Origin: Clostridia bacterium | GTDB lineage: Bacteria; Bacillota; Clostridia; Oscillospirales; Acutalibacteraceae | Length of the DNA: 46,666 nt | Direction: 5' to 3' | Assembly (NCBI GenBank): GCA_017416345.1 | Contig: JAFQCR010000010.1 | Coordinates: 1-46,666, forward strand | In this document: piece by piece, positions 7,314 through 15,314 of the stretch | Numbering within the stretch: the first letter of the stretch is position 1 | Layout: every line of letters starts with the position of its first letter | The notes under the pieces: generated by a model | The model's input: only the letters and a program-made list of their open reading frames with translations | The model's database searches: none | What the model was told of the DNA's origin: nothing | Translations under genes and position numbers: made by a program

Positions 7314-8981
7314 ATGAGTTTTATAAACACGTTGGATTTTGTCGGTGAGGACACCCGTAAGCGCAAGTTTTTACTGCCCAAGGCGGTGGTAAAAACCTCG
7401 GGAACCGTCAATGACCCCGACAATTTACTTATCAAAAAGCCCTTGCAGATAGGTCTTTCGGAGCCGTGCGTCACCGAGCTTGTCAGCACCGAGACCGAAA
7501 CGGCTTCGGTCGTGCTGGATTTTGGCTGTGAAATACATGGCGGCATCCGTCTGCTTGTGCCGTTTAACAGTAAGGAGGTTCCGTACCCCGAGGTGCGGCT
7601 GACCTTTGGCGAATCCTTGAGCGAGGTCGAATCGGCCGTGGGGCAGGACACCTCGACCAATGACCACTCACCCCGTCAGTTCACGGTACCGCTTCCGCAT
7701 TACAGCGATACCGAGTGGGGTCAGACCGGCTTCAGATTTGTCAAGATCGAGCTTGTGTCGAAAAATGCCAAGATCAGGCTCAAATCGGCGCTTGCCGTGT
7801 TTGTTTATCATGACCTTGAATATAAGGGTGACTTTGAGTGTGATGACCCCGAGGTCAACAGGATCTTCGACACCGCCGCTTACTCCGTGCATCTTTGTAT
7901 GCAAAACATGGTCTGGGACGGCATCAAGCGTGACCGTCTTGTGTGGATCGGCGATATGATGATCGAGACCATGACCGTAAGAGACCTGTTCGGCAGGGTC
8001 GAGCTGGTTGAACAAAGCCTTGATTTTGTGCGTGATCAGACCCCGTTGCCCAAGTGGATGAATGGCTTCCCGACCTATTCGATGTGGTGGGTACTCATTT
8101 TGCACGATTGGTTCAAGGCAACCGGTAACGTTGAGTACCTTAACAAGCAAAAGGACTACCTCAACGGTCTTATCAGGCAGCTTTGCGATAACGTCACCGA
8201 CGAGGGCAAGATGACCTTCCCGTTTTATTTCCTCGATTGGCCCACCCGTGACAATCCCAAGACCCCTGCATCCATCAAGGGTCTACTCAAAATGACACTC
8301 AACGCAGGTATCGAACTGTTAAACAAGCTCAATTTGCCCGAAACGGCACATCTTGCCGAGCAGTGCATCGACCGTCTTAACAGTTATCCTATGGACGGCG
8401 GAGATGTCAAGCAGATCGTTGCCGTGCAGAGCCTCGCAGGGGATATCGACCCGAATGTTGCCGCCGATATCATTGAAAACGGTGGTATCAAGGGCTTTTC
8501 GACCTTTATGGGCTATCATCTGCTTGCGGCTCTGGCCAAGGCAGACCGTTATGAATCGGCTTTGAAGCTTATGAAGTCGTACTACGGCGAGATGCTCAAA
8601 AAGGGCGCAACTACCTTCTTTGAGGATTACGACTGTGAGTGGAGCGAAAATTCCTCCACCGTTTCGACCGAGCCTCTGGACGGTCAGCGTGATATCCACG
8701 GTGACTTTGGCAACTACTGCTACAAGGGCTTCAGACACAGCTTCTGCCACGGCTGGTCGGCAGGCCCCGTGCCGTATCTCTTTGAGCACGTGCTGGGTAT
8801 CAGTATCGAGGACGAGGGCTGTAAAACTCTCCGAATAAAGCCCCATTTGAGCGGTTTGAAGTGGGCGAAGGGTAAGTTCCCCACACCGCTTGGTGTTGTT
8901 TCTCTGACCGTTGAGCACGTTAACGGTACCGATGTTGTTACCGACATTGATATGCCTGAGGGTGTTAAGATCATTCTTTGA
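7314..8981 (+). CDS. GH78-type alpha-L-rhamnosidase, intracellular
   Basis: A 555-residue protein of the bacterial alpha-L-rhamnosidase family, which releases terminal L-rhamnose from glycosides and polysaccharides. An N-terminal beta-sandwich (about 1-180) is followed by an (alpha/alpha)6-barrel (about 185-480) and a C-terminal beta domain. The family signature DGIKRDRLVWIGD starts at D202, with D207 and D214 at the positions of the conserved acidic residues; D207 is commonly Glu in characterised enzymes. A later conserved segment reads HSFCHGWSAGPVPYL. It lacks the extra N-terminal modules of 900-residue relatives and has no signal peptide, so it should act on imported oligosaccharides. It is divergent from the GH16 operon and shares a regulatory region with it. 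The family is confident; the exact substrate is not known. Confidence 0.88.
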   Translation: MSFINTLDFVGEDTRKRKFLLPKAVVKTSGTVNDPDNLLIKKPLQIGLSEPCVTELVSTETETASVVLDFGCEIHGGIRLLVPFNSKEVPYPEVRLTFGESLSEVESAVGQDTSTNDHSPRQFTVPLPHYSDTEWGQTGFRFVKIELVSKNAKIRLKSALAVFVYHDLEYKGDFECDDPEVNRIFDTAAYSVHLCMQNMVWDGIKRDRLVWIGDMMIETMTVRDLFGRVELVEQSLDFVRDQTPLPKWMNGFPTYSMWWVLILHDWFKATGNVEYLNKQKDYLNGLIRQLCDNVTDEGKMTFPFYFLDWPTRDNPKTPASIKGLLKMTLNAGIELLNKLNLPETAHLAEQCIDRLNSYPMDGGDVKQIVAVQSLAGDIDPNVAADIIENGGIKGFSTFMGYHLLAALAKADRYESALKLMKSYYGEMLKKGATTFFEDYDCEWSENSSTVSTEPLDGQRDIHGDFGNYCYKGFRHSFCHGWSAGPVPYLFEHVLGISIEDEGCKTLRIKPHLSGLKWAKGKFPTPLGVVSLTVEHVNGTDVVTDIDMPEGVKIIL

Positions 8982-9111
8982 CGAAAAACCGCATAAATTT
9001 TTAAAATTCGTCAAAAAATTTAACAAAATGTCTTTATCTTTTCGGTGCGATGGTGTAAAATAGACTTGGAATATTATAAACTTATGCATTTTTTGCATTT
9101 TGAGGTGGATT

Positions 9112-9459
9112 ATGGCAAACAAGATCAGAATTACCGTTGGCGGTATCGACTACATCATCGCATCCGAGGACGAGGAGACCTATGTCCGCAAAATAGGCGA
9201 TGAGCTGAATATGAAGCTGGACACGTTGGCTCGCAATAACCCCTATCTTTCAACCGCAATGGTGGCCATCCTTGCGGCGCTGGAGTATTGTGACAACGCC
9301 AAGAAGGCAAACGCCGCATCAGAAGAGGCCAAGGCCGAGTTCAAGCGTGTTTCGGAGGAGCTTGCGTGTGCAAGAATGGAGATCGACGGTGCACGCCGTG
9401 AGATCGAGCGCTTGAACCGTGAAAACCGTCAGTTAAGACTTGATAAAAGCGCATTATGA
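9112..9459 (+). CDS. zapA: Cell division protein ZapA
   Basis: A 115-residue ZapA-like protein, which bundles FtsZ filaments at the division site. The N-terminal part MANKIRITVGGIDYIIAS and the segment EETYVRKIGDELNMKLD match the ZapA globular domain, followed by STAMVAILAALEYCD and a C-terminal coiled coil (about 65-110) rich in Glu, Arg and Leu. The ATG at 9112 is preferred to a TTG at 9100 because GAGG (9102..9105) lies 6 bases before it. The stop TGA overlaps the ATG of the next gene (ATGA), so the two are translationally coupled. A TAAAAT box (9056..9061) with only a poor -35 is the likely promoter. Confidence 0.85.
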   Translation: MANKIRITVGGIDYIIASEDEETYVRKIGDELNMKLDTLARNNPYLSTAMVAILAALEYCDNAKKANAASEEAKAEFKRVSEELACARMEIDGARREIERLNRENRQLRLDKSAL

Positions 9460-11522
9460 TCGAGGTCTTAGCCCCTGCGGGAAGCCTCGAAAGCTTTGAG
9501 GCCGCCGTGCGTTCGGGTGCCGATGCCGTGTATTTCGGCTGGGGCGATTTTAACGCACGCCGCAACGCAAAAAATTTCACAACCGAAGATATGCGGTACG
9601 CCGCAAAGACTGCAAGGGTCAGAGGAGTTAAGACTTATCTGACCCTTAACACACTTACAGCCGACAGCGAACTGTCGGCTGCTCTTTGTGCTGCAAAATT
9701 GGCCGCCGAGGTCGGCATCGATGCACTTATCGTGCAGGATATCGGCCTTATCCGACTGATAAAAAAACATCTGCCCAATATGCCGATACACGCCTCCACC
9801 CAGATGTCGGTGCATTCGGCCGAAGCCTTGGCACCGCTTAAGGAAATGGGCTTTGAGCGTGTGGTCGTGGCACGTGAGATGGATAAAAAATCGCTTTTCG
9901 AGCTTTGCCGGGAGGCCAAAAGATTAGGGCTTGAGGTCGAGGCCTTTGTTCACGGCGCATTGTGTATGTGCCTGTCGGGTCAATGCTACTTAAGCAGTGT
10001 TTTGGGCGGACGAAGCGGCAACCGTGGGCTTTGTGCCCAGCCCTGCCGTCTTGCTTTTTCGGTCAAAAACGGCACGGGACACGATTTAAGCCTTAAGGAT
10101 ATGAGCTACATTTCCCATATTGCCGAAATGGCTGAGATGGGTGTGACCTCGTTTAAGATAGAGGGTCGTATGAAGCGTCCCGAGTATGTTGCGGCGGCTG
10201 TGTCGGCGGTTAGAGCGGCGGCCGACGGATGTACCGTAGCGCCCGAGACCGAGGAGCTTTTGTCGGGGATCTTCTCACGAAGCGGCCATACCGACGGGTA
10301 TTATAACAACAAATTAGGTCGGGATATGTTTGGCATCCGCACCGATTCGGATGCGCAGATGTCGGCCAAAATGATAAACCGGGCGCACGAAATTTACCGC
10401 CGTGAGTACCAAAGAGTGCCGCTTTTAGGCTCTGTTTCGGTCAAAAACGGCAGGGAACTGTCGCTGACCGTCCGTGACCGTGACGGCAATTCGGTGACCG
10501 TCTCGGGAAGCGTGCCTCAAATCGCCCTAAACCGCCCTGCCGATGGGGAGTATATTTCCTCAAAGCTCAACAAAACGGGCGGAACACCCTATTATTTTGA
10601 AAGAATTGACTGTGATATCGAGGACGGATTGGCGGTAGCCGCCTCGGAGCTGTCCGAGCTGCGCCGTGTTGCCTTTGACCGTCTGACCGAAAAGAGGGCT
10701 TATTACGGCGGTGAGAGGGCGGCTGACAACACCGTCGATCAATATATTTCGGCACGGACCACCCCCACCGCAAGACCCATAAAAACGGTGGCGCAATTCC
10801 GTGATATAGGGCAGATACCCGATGACCTTTCGGGAGTTTCGGCGGTGATCCTGCCTGCCGAGGCCGACTTTTCCAAGGTCAATCTGCCCGAAGGTATCGA
10901 CATTATTGCAGACATTCCAAGAGGAATACTTCACTCGGCCGACCGGGTGCTTGAACAACTGAAAGCGGCCAAACAAAACGGCGTGAAGGCCGCTGTTTGC
11001 GGCAATCTTGCCGCCTTTACGCTGGCCGAAAGGGCAGGTCTTACCCCCGTGGCAGGCTTTGGAATGAACATTTTTAACTCCGAAAGCGTTGCGGCGGCAG
11101 GGGATATGGGTGCCAAAGCGGCAGTATTGTCGTTTGAATTGTCGGCAACCGATATTTTCCGTTTAAACGGAAAGATACCCATGGGAATCATAACCTACGG
11201 AAGGCTTCCGCTGATGCTTTTTTGCAACTGCCCCGGCAAAAACGGTGACGGCTGTGCCAAATGCGGCAGACGGTGTGAGCTGACCGACCGCAAGGGCGTG
11301 ACCTTCCCCGTGATGTGCCGCGGTGAGTTTTCAGAAATGCTCAATTCCCGTCCTATATGGATGTTTGACCGAAAAGCTGAGCTTAAAAATCTCGATTTCG
11401 AGGTGCTTTATTTCACCGACGAGTCAAAGGAGCGTTGCGGTCAGGTGCTTGCCGCCTGCAAAAACAAGGCGTCCGCCGATGTCGAGTTTACACGTGGTCT
11501 GTATTACCGAGAGGTACTATAA
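9456..11522 (+). CDS. Peptidase U32 family protein, RlhA-like (23S rRNA hydroxylation type)
   Basis: A 688-residue U32 family protein. It opens with MIEVLAPAGSLESFEAAVRSGADAVYFG, the start of the TIM-barrel-like U32 domain. The family signature covers residues about 163-198 (EAFVHGALCMCLSGQCY, then NRGLCAQPCR), with C170, C172, C177, C193 and C197, some of which should bind an iron-sulfur cluster as in RlhA and TrhP. A long C-terminal part (about 290-688) includes a second Cys-rich stretch, CNCPGKNGDGCAKCGRRC. Long U32 proteins of this plan are related to E. coli RlhA, which hydroxylates C2501 of 23S rRNA; the original collagenase label is doubtful. It overlaps zapA by four bases. The exact RNA target is inference. 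Confidence 0.87.
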   Translation: MIEVLAPAGSLESFEAAVRSGADAVYFGWGDFNARRNAKNFTTEDMRYAAKTARVRGVKTYLTLNTLTADSELSAALCAAKLAAEVGIDALIVQDIGLIRLIKKHLPNMPIHASTQMSVHSAEALAPLKEMGFERVVVAREMDKKSLFELCREAKRLGLEVEAFVHGALCMCLSGQCYLSSVLGGRSGNRGLCAQPCRLAFSVKNGTGHDLSLKDMSYISHIAEMAEMGVTSFKIEGRMKRPEYVAAAVSAVRAAADGCTVAPETEELLSGIFSRSGHTDGYYNNKLGRDMFGIRTDSDAQMSAKMINRAHEIYRREYQRVPLLGSVSVKNGRELSLTVRDRDGNSVTVSGSVPQIALNRPADGEYISSKLNKTGGTPYYFERIDCDIEDGLAVAASELSELRRVAFDRLTEKRAYYGGERAADNTVDQYISARTTPTARPIKTVAQFRDIGQIPDDLSGVSAVILPAEADFSKVNLPEGIDIIADIPRGILHSADRVLEQLKAAKQNGVKAAVCGNLAAFTLAERAGLTPVAGFGMNIFNSESVAAAGDMGAKAAVLSFELSATDIFRLNGKIPMGIITYGRLPLMLFCNCPGKNGDGCAKCGRRCELTDRKGVTFPVMCRGEFSEMLNSRPIWMFDRKAELKNLDFEVLYFTDESKERCGQVLAACKNKASADVEFTRGLYYREVL

Positions 11523-11565
11523 TAAATATCAATTGAATTTTCTGTTGCAAAAGAGGTTTTAAAAA

Positions 11566-13464
11566 ATGAGAAAGAAAAGTTTTAAAGCAGAATCCAAACG
11601 ACTGCTCGATCTCATGATCAATTCGATCTACACAAACAAGGATATTTTCCTGCGTGAGATAATCTCCAACGCCAGCGATGCCGTGGACAAGCTTCACTAT
11701 ATTTCGCTGACCGATGAAGCCGCACGTGAGAAGTGTTCCGAGCTTGGCATTTTCATTGCCGTGGACAAGGAAGACCGTACCCTCACCGTTTCGGATAACG
11801 GCGTGGGAATGAACGAAAAGGAGCTTGAAGAAAACCTCGGCACCATTGCCAAAAGCGGCTCTCTGGCCTTTAAAAAGGAAATGGCCGAAAGTGACAACGC
11901 TGACGGTGCCGATATAATCGGTCAGTTTGGCGTCGGCTTCTATTCGGCATTTATGGTTGCCGATAAGGTCACCGTTATCACCAAAAAATACGATTCCGAC
12001 GTTGCGCTTAAATGGACAAGTGAGGGTTGCGACGGCTACATTATCGAGGAATGTGAAAAGGCAACGGTCGGTACCGATATAATTATGCATATTAAGGTCG
12101 ATACCGATGAGGAAAAATACTCGCAGTACCTTGAGCAGTACACCATTTCGGAGCTTGTCGGCCGCTATTCCGATTACATCCGTTACCCCATTAAGATGGA
12201 GACCGAAAAGACCAAAAATGTGGCTGCCGAGGGCGAAGAGGCCAAGTATGAAAAGGTGCGTGAGGTCGAGACCCTTAACAGCATGATCCCCATCTGGCAG
12301 AGGTCTAAGTCCGAGGTCTCGGACGAGGAATGTGCCGCTTATTACAAGGAAAAGTTTATGGATTTCAGCGATCCGTTAAAGACCATCCGTGTCAATGCCG
12401 ACGGTCTTGTGTCCTATAAGGCAATGCTGTTTATCCCCTCAAAGGTGCCGTTCGGCTACTTCACCAAGGAGTTTGAAAAGGGTCTGCAGCTTTATTCCTC
12501 GGGCGTTCTGATAATGGACAAATGCGAACAGCTTTTGCCCGATCATTTCCGCTTTGTCAAGGGTGTTGTCGATACCGAGGATCTGTCCTTGAACATTTCC
12601 CGTGAGCTTTTGCAGAATGACCGACAGCTCAAGGTCATTGCAGGCAATATCGAGAAAAAGATCAAGTCTGAGCTTATGAAAATGCAGCAGAACGAACCCG
12701 AAAAATACGCCGAATTCTGGCGCAATTTCGGTATTCAGGTCAAGTACGGCGTTGTCAGCGATTACGGCTTCCATAAGGATGCAGTTATGGATCTTCTGGT
12801 ATTCCATTCGTCCGAAGCCGAAGGCTTGACCACCTTAAAGGACTACGTTGCCCGAATGAAGGACGATCAGAAGTTCATATACTACGCTGTGGGTGATTCG
12901 GTCGAAAGAATAGCCGCCCTGCCGCAGACCGAGCTTTGCCGTGACAAGGGCTACGAGATGCTGTACCTCACCGACGACGTTGACGAGTTTGTTATGTCGG
13001 CCATTGCCAATTTTGACGGCAAGGATCTGAAATCGGTCGATGCCGAGGATGCGGGACTGCTAACCGACGACGAAAAGAAAAAGGCGGAGGAGGCAAAAGA
13101 AGCCAACAAGGAGCTGTGCGATTTTGTCAAAGAAGCCATCGGGGACGAGATCGTTTCCTGCGTTGTGTCCGACAAGCTGAAAACCAAGCCCGTATTCCTT
13201 TCGACTACGGGTCACGTCACCCTTGAAATGGAAAAATATTTCGCCATGATGCCGGGTGATGAGCCCAAACCTACGGCCGAAAAGGTGCTGGAGCTTAACC
13301 CCGACCACCCCGTTTTTGCGGCACTCAAGGATGCCTATGAAAACGACAAAGAAAAGGCCGAAAAGATAGCCAAGGTGCTTCACACCTCTGCACGTCTTAT
13401 CGCAGGCTTGCCCGTCAGCGATGCCGTCGGTTTCTGCGATACCGTATGCGAATTTTTGAAATAA
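11566..13464 (+). CDS. htpG: Molecular chaperone HtpG (Hsp90)
   Basis: A complete 632-residue bacterial Hsp90, which is a cytosolic ATP-dependent chaperone dimer. The N-terminal GHKL ATPase domain holds LREIISNASDAVDKL with catalytic E31 and Mg-binding N35, DNGVGM at 77-82, and GQFGVGFYSAFMV from 119. The middle domain contains the FIPSKVPF and SGVLIMDKCEQLLPDHFRFVKG stretches and the ISRELLQ motif. The C-terminal dimerisation domain covers about 500-632 and, as in bacteria, lacks the eukaryotic MEEVD tail. The ATG follows AGAGG (11552..11556). It lies 43 bases after the U32 gene with no terminator between, so it may be read from the zapA promoter as well as a local one that I cannot identify. 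Confidence 0.97.
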   Translation: MRKKSFKAESKRLLDLMINSIYTNKDIFLREIISNASDAVDKLHYISLTDEAAREKCSELGIFIAVDKEDRTLTVSDNGVGMNEKELEENLGTIAKSGSLAFKKEMAESDNADGADIIGQFGVGFYSAFMVADKVTVITKKYDSDVALKWTSEGCDGYIIEECEKATVGTDIIMHIKVDTDEEKYSQYLEQYTISELVGRYSDYIRYPIKMETEKTKNVAAEGEEAKYEKVREVETLNSMIPIWQRSKSEVSDEECAAYYKEKFMDFSDPLKTIRVNADGLVSYKAMLFIPSKVPFGYFTKEFEKGLQLYSSGVLIMDKCEQLLPDHFRFVKGVVDTEDLSLNISRELLQNDRQLKVIAGNIEKKIKSELMKMQQNEPEKYAEFWRNFGIQVKYGVVSDYGFHKDAVMDLLVFHSSEAEGLTTLKDYVARMKDDQKFIYYAVGDSVERIAALPQTELCRDKGYEMLYLTDDVDEFVMSAIANFDGKDLKSVDAEDAGLLTDDEKKKAEEAKEANKELCDFVKEAIGDEIVSCVVSDKLKTKPVFLSTTGHVTLEMEKYFAMMPGDEPKPTAEKVLELNPDHPVFAALKDAYENDKEKAEKIAKVLHTSARLIAGLPVSDAVGFCDTVCEFLK

Positions 13465-13474
13465 GGTGAGATAA

Positions 13475-13699
13475 ATGCTGACCTATGTAAAATATTTTGT
13501 CACTTGGGTCTTCTTTATGGCGCTGATAGCCGCCATCACGCTGTTGGTGCCGAGACTTGCCAAAAAGATCGACAAGTGGCGTGCCGAAAAAAAGGCCGAC
13601 CGAAAGCCCCGTGAATCTATGCTCAGCCCCATCTCCGAGGAGGAAAAGCAGCAGGCCGAAAACGGCGACGGCACCGAAAATTTTGAAAACAACGAGTGA
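13475..13699 (+). CDS. Small single-pass membrane protein of unknown function
   Basis: A 74-residue protein with one hydrophobic segment at about residues 8-27 (VTWVFFMALIAAITLLVP), then a basic stretch (KKIDKWRAEKKADRK) and an acidic tail (SEEEKQQAENGDGTENFENNE). The charges suggest a cytoplasmic C-terminal tail. The ATG is 10 bases after the htpG stop, with AAGGTGAG as ribosome site, and a terminator follows directly, so it is the last gene of the htpG transcript. I do not recognise a family. Its ribosome site, operon position and sharp charge pattern support a real gene. Confidence 0.7.
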   Translation: MLTYVKYFVTWVFFMALIAAITLLVPRLAKKIDKWRAEKKADRKPRESMLSPISEEEKQQAENGDGTENFENNE

Positions 13700-13704
13700 A
13701 AAAA

Positions 13705-13735
13705 GCCCCGATGTCTTACGGCATCGGGGTTAAAT
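13705..13735 (+). terminator. Terminator of the zapA-htpG gene cluster
   Basis: The stem CCCCGATG (13706..13713) pairs with CATCGGGG (13722..13729), extended inside by T:G and C:G around a TTAC loop, then TTAAATTTT. It lies 6 bases after the last stop. Confidence 0.85.
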
Positions 13736-13766
13736 TTTCAACGTGCGGCCGTGTTCACATAACTTT

Positions 13767-13781
13767 AACATTGCAAATGTT
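13767..13781 (+). promoter_or_regulatory. Dyad over the citrate synthase -35 region
   Basis: AACATT-GCA-AATGTT is a perfect 6-base inverted repeat that overlaps the first bases of the -35 hexamer. It may be a repressor site. Such short dyads can also occur by chance in AT-rich DNA. Confidence 0.35.
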
Positions 13782-13808
13782 GATTTGTGGTGAAAAATAT
13801 GGTAAAAT
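13780..13808 (+). promoter_or_regulatory. Promoter of the citrate synthase gene
   Basis: TTGATT (13780..13785), a 17-base spacer and TAAAAT (13803..13808). It lies between the preceding terminator and the TTG start, giving this gene its own transcript. Confidence 0.85.
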
Positions 13809-13843
13809 AATTAAAATAAACCATTATAAAGCGAGGAAAGCAA

Positions 13844-15205
13844 TTGAAAAACTCCTACTCCGAGATCACCCCTTACATCAGCAAAATGGCTGAAAGATCA
13901 ACCATTAACAACCATATCGCACCCGAGATGTATCAGGAGCACCACGTCAACCGAGGCCTTCGTGATATGAACGGTAACGGTGTTGTCACGGGTCTGACCG
14001 AGGTGTCACGTATCACCGCCAAGAAAAAGGACGAAAACGGCAACACGGTGCCCTGCCATGGCGAGCTGTGTTACCGAGGTATAAATGTCCGTGACCTTGT
14101 CAAGGGCTTTACCGCCGATGATCGCTTCGGCTTTGAGGAGGCGGTCTATCTTCTCCTGTTTTCCGAGCTGCCAAACAAGGGTGAGTTGTCTGAGTTTTGC
14201 AAGGAGCTGGGCGAATATCGCTCGTTGCCCACCTCGTTTGTCCGTGATATGATACTAAAGGCCCCCGGCAAGGATATGATGAACATTTTGTCCCGCTCGG
14301 TGCTGGCGCTCTATGCCTATGACGATAACCCCGATGATATCAGTATTGCCAACGTGCTTCGCCAATGTATGCAGCTTATTGCCGTTTTCCCCATGCTGGC
14401 CGTCTACAGCTATCAGTCGTATCAGCATTATCACCAGGATAAAAGCCTGTTTATTCATTTGCCGAAGCCCGAATACTCCACCGCCCAAAATCTGTTGAGC
14501 CTTCTGCGAGAAAGCGGCGAGTTTACCGACCTTGAGGCCAAGCTTCTGGACCTTGCAATGGTGCTTCACGCCGAGCACGGCGGCGGTAATAACTCGACCT
14601 TCACCACCCACGTGGTCACCTCGTCGGGCACCGACACCTATTCGGCGGTCTCGGCGGCGCTGGGCTCACTCAAAGGCCCCCGACACGGCGGTGCCAACAT
14701 CAAGGTCGTCAAGATGTTTGACGATATGAAGCAGAGCATCAACACCTGTGACAAGGGTCAGATAAAGGACTACCTTGTGAAGCTTCTCAACAAGGAGGCC
14801 TTCGATAAGGCAGGTCTTATCTACGGAATGGGTCACGCCGTTTATTCGCTGTCCGACCCACGCTCCGATATTTTGCGGCAGTATGCCGAAAAGCTGTCCG
14901 ACGAAAAGGGCTGTCACGACGAGTTTGCCCTTTATCAGACGGTGGCCGAGCTTGCGCCCGAGATAATTGCCGAAAAGCGCAGGATGTATAAGGGTGTCAG
15001 CCCCAATGTCGACTTCTATTCGGGCTTGGTCTACCGTATGCTGGAGCTCCCGTGCGAGCTGTTCACACCCATTTTTGCGGTGTCAAGGATTGCAGGCTGG
15101 AGCGCCCACCGCATCGAGGAGATCCAAAACGCAGGCAAGATAATCCGCCCCGCCTACATCAACGTAAAATCTGACGTGGAATACAAACCACTAAACGACC
15201 GATAA
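13844..15205 (+). CDS. gltA: Citrate synthase
   Basis: A 453-residue citrate synthase, which condenses oxaloacetate and acetyl-CoA. Catalytic elements are all present: VLHAEHGGGNNS (H242, H245), GSLKGPRHGGAN (H281), the catalytic His in GMGHAVY (H331) and the catalytic Asp in NVDFYSG (D390). The start is TTG, chosen because GAGG (13833..13836) lies 7 bases upstream and the promoter is just before it; the next in-frame ATG lacks a site. It has its own promoter and terminator. No aconitase or isocitrate dehydrogenase gene is adjacent, so in this probable anaerobe it may serve glutamate synthesis. 2-methylcitrate synthase is an alternative, but no other propionate gene is present. Confidence 0.93.
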   Translation: MKNSYSEITPYISKMAERSTINNHIAPEMYQEHHVNRGLRDMNGNGVVTGLTEVSRITAKKKDENGNTVPCHGELCYRGINVRDLVKGFTADDRFGFEEAVYLLLFSELPNKGELSEFCKELGEYRSLPTSFVRDMILKAPGKDMMNILSRSVLALYAYDDNPDDISIANVLRQCMQLIAVFPMLAVYSYQSYQHYHQDKSLFIHLPKPEYSTAQNLLSLLRESGEFTDLEAKLLDLAMVLHAEHGGGNNSTFTTHVVTSSGTDTYSAVSAALGSLKGPRHGGANIKVVKMFDDMKQSINTCDKGQIKDYLVKLLNKEAFDKAGLIYGMGHAVYSLSDPRSDILRQYAEKLSDEKGCHDEFALYQTVAELAPEIIAEKRRMYKGVSPNVDFYSGLVYRMLELPCELFTPIFAVSRIAGWSAHRIEEIQNAGKIIRPAYINVKSDVEYKPLNDR

Positions 15206-15210
15206 ATTTC

Positions 15211-15250
15211 AAAGACAAGGTGCTTGAAAACGAGCACCTTGTCTTTTTCT
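15211..15250 (+). terminator. Terminator of the citrate synthase gene
   Basis: A perfect 14-base stem (15211..15224 with 15233..15246, core GACAAGGTGCT) around an 8-base loop, with A-rich 5' and T-rich 3' sides. Confidence 0.92.
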
Positions 15251-15256
15251 TTAATA

Positions 15257-15285
15257 TTGATTTATCGGAAAAACTGTAGTATACT
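15257..15285 (+). promoter_or_regulatory. Promoter of the trkA-trkH operon
   Basis: TTGATT (15257..15262), 17 bases, TATACT (15280..15285), directly after the citrate synthase terminator. Confidence 0.85.
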
Positions 15286-15314
15286 AAAATAAATACGCCT
15301 GTTTGGAGGTATTT

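Noticed and set aside
8977-9015. Inverted repeat TTTGACGAA/TTCGTCAAA after the rhamnosidase gene as a terminator
   Set aside because: The halves are perfect but the loop is 21 AT-rich bases and no T-run follows on the plus strand. It also includes the stop codon. It is too weak to call.
8319-9122. Antisense frame of 267 codons under the rhamnosidase gene
   Set aside because: It covers the coding strand of a recognised enzyme and part of the zapA promoter region, with no start signal.
11488-12090. Antisense frame of 200 codons under htpG
   Set aside because: It is a shadow of the conserved Hsp90 ATPase domain, with no ribosome site.
13696-13893. Frame of 65 codons between the small membrane protein and citrate synthase
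   Set aside because: It runs through a terminator hairpin and the citrate synthase promoter and has no ribosome site.
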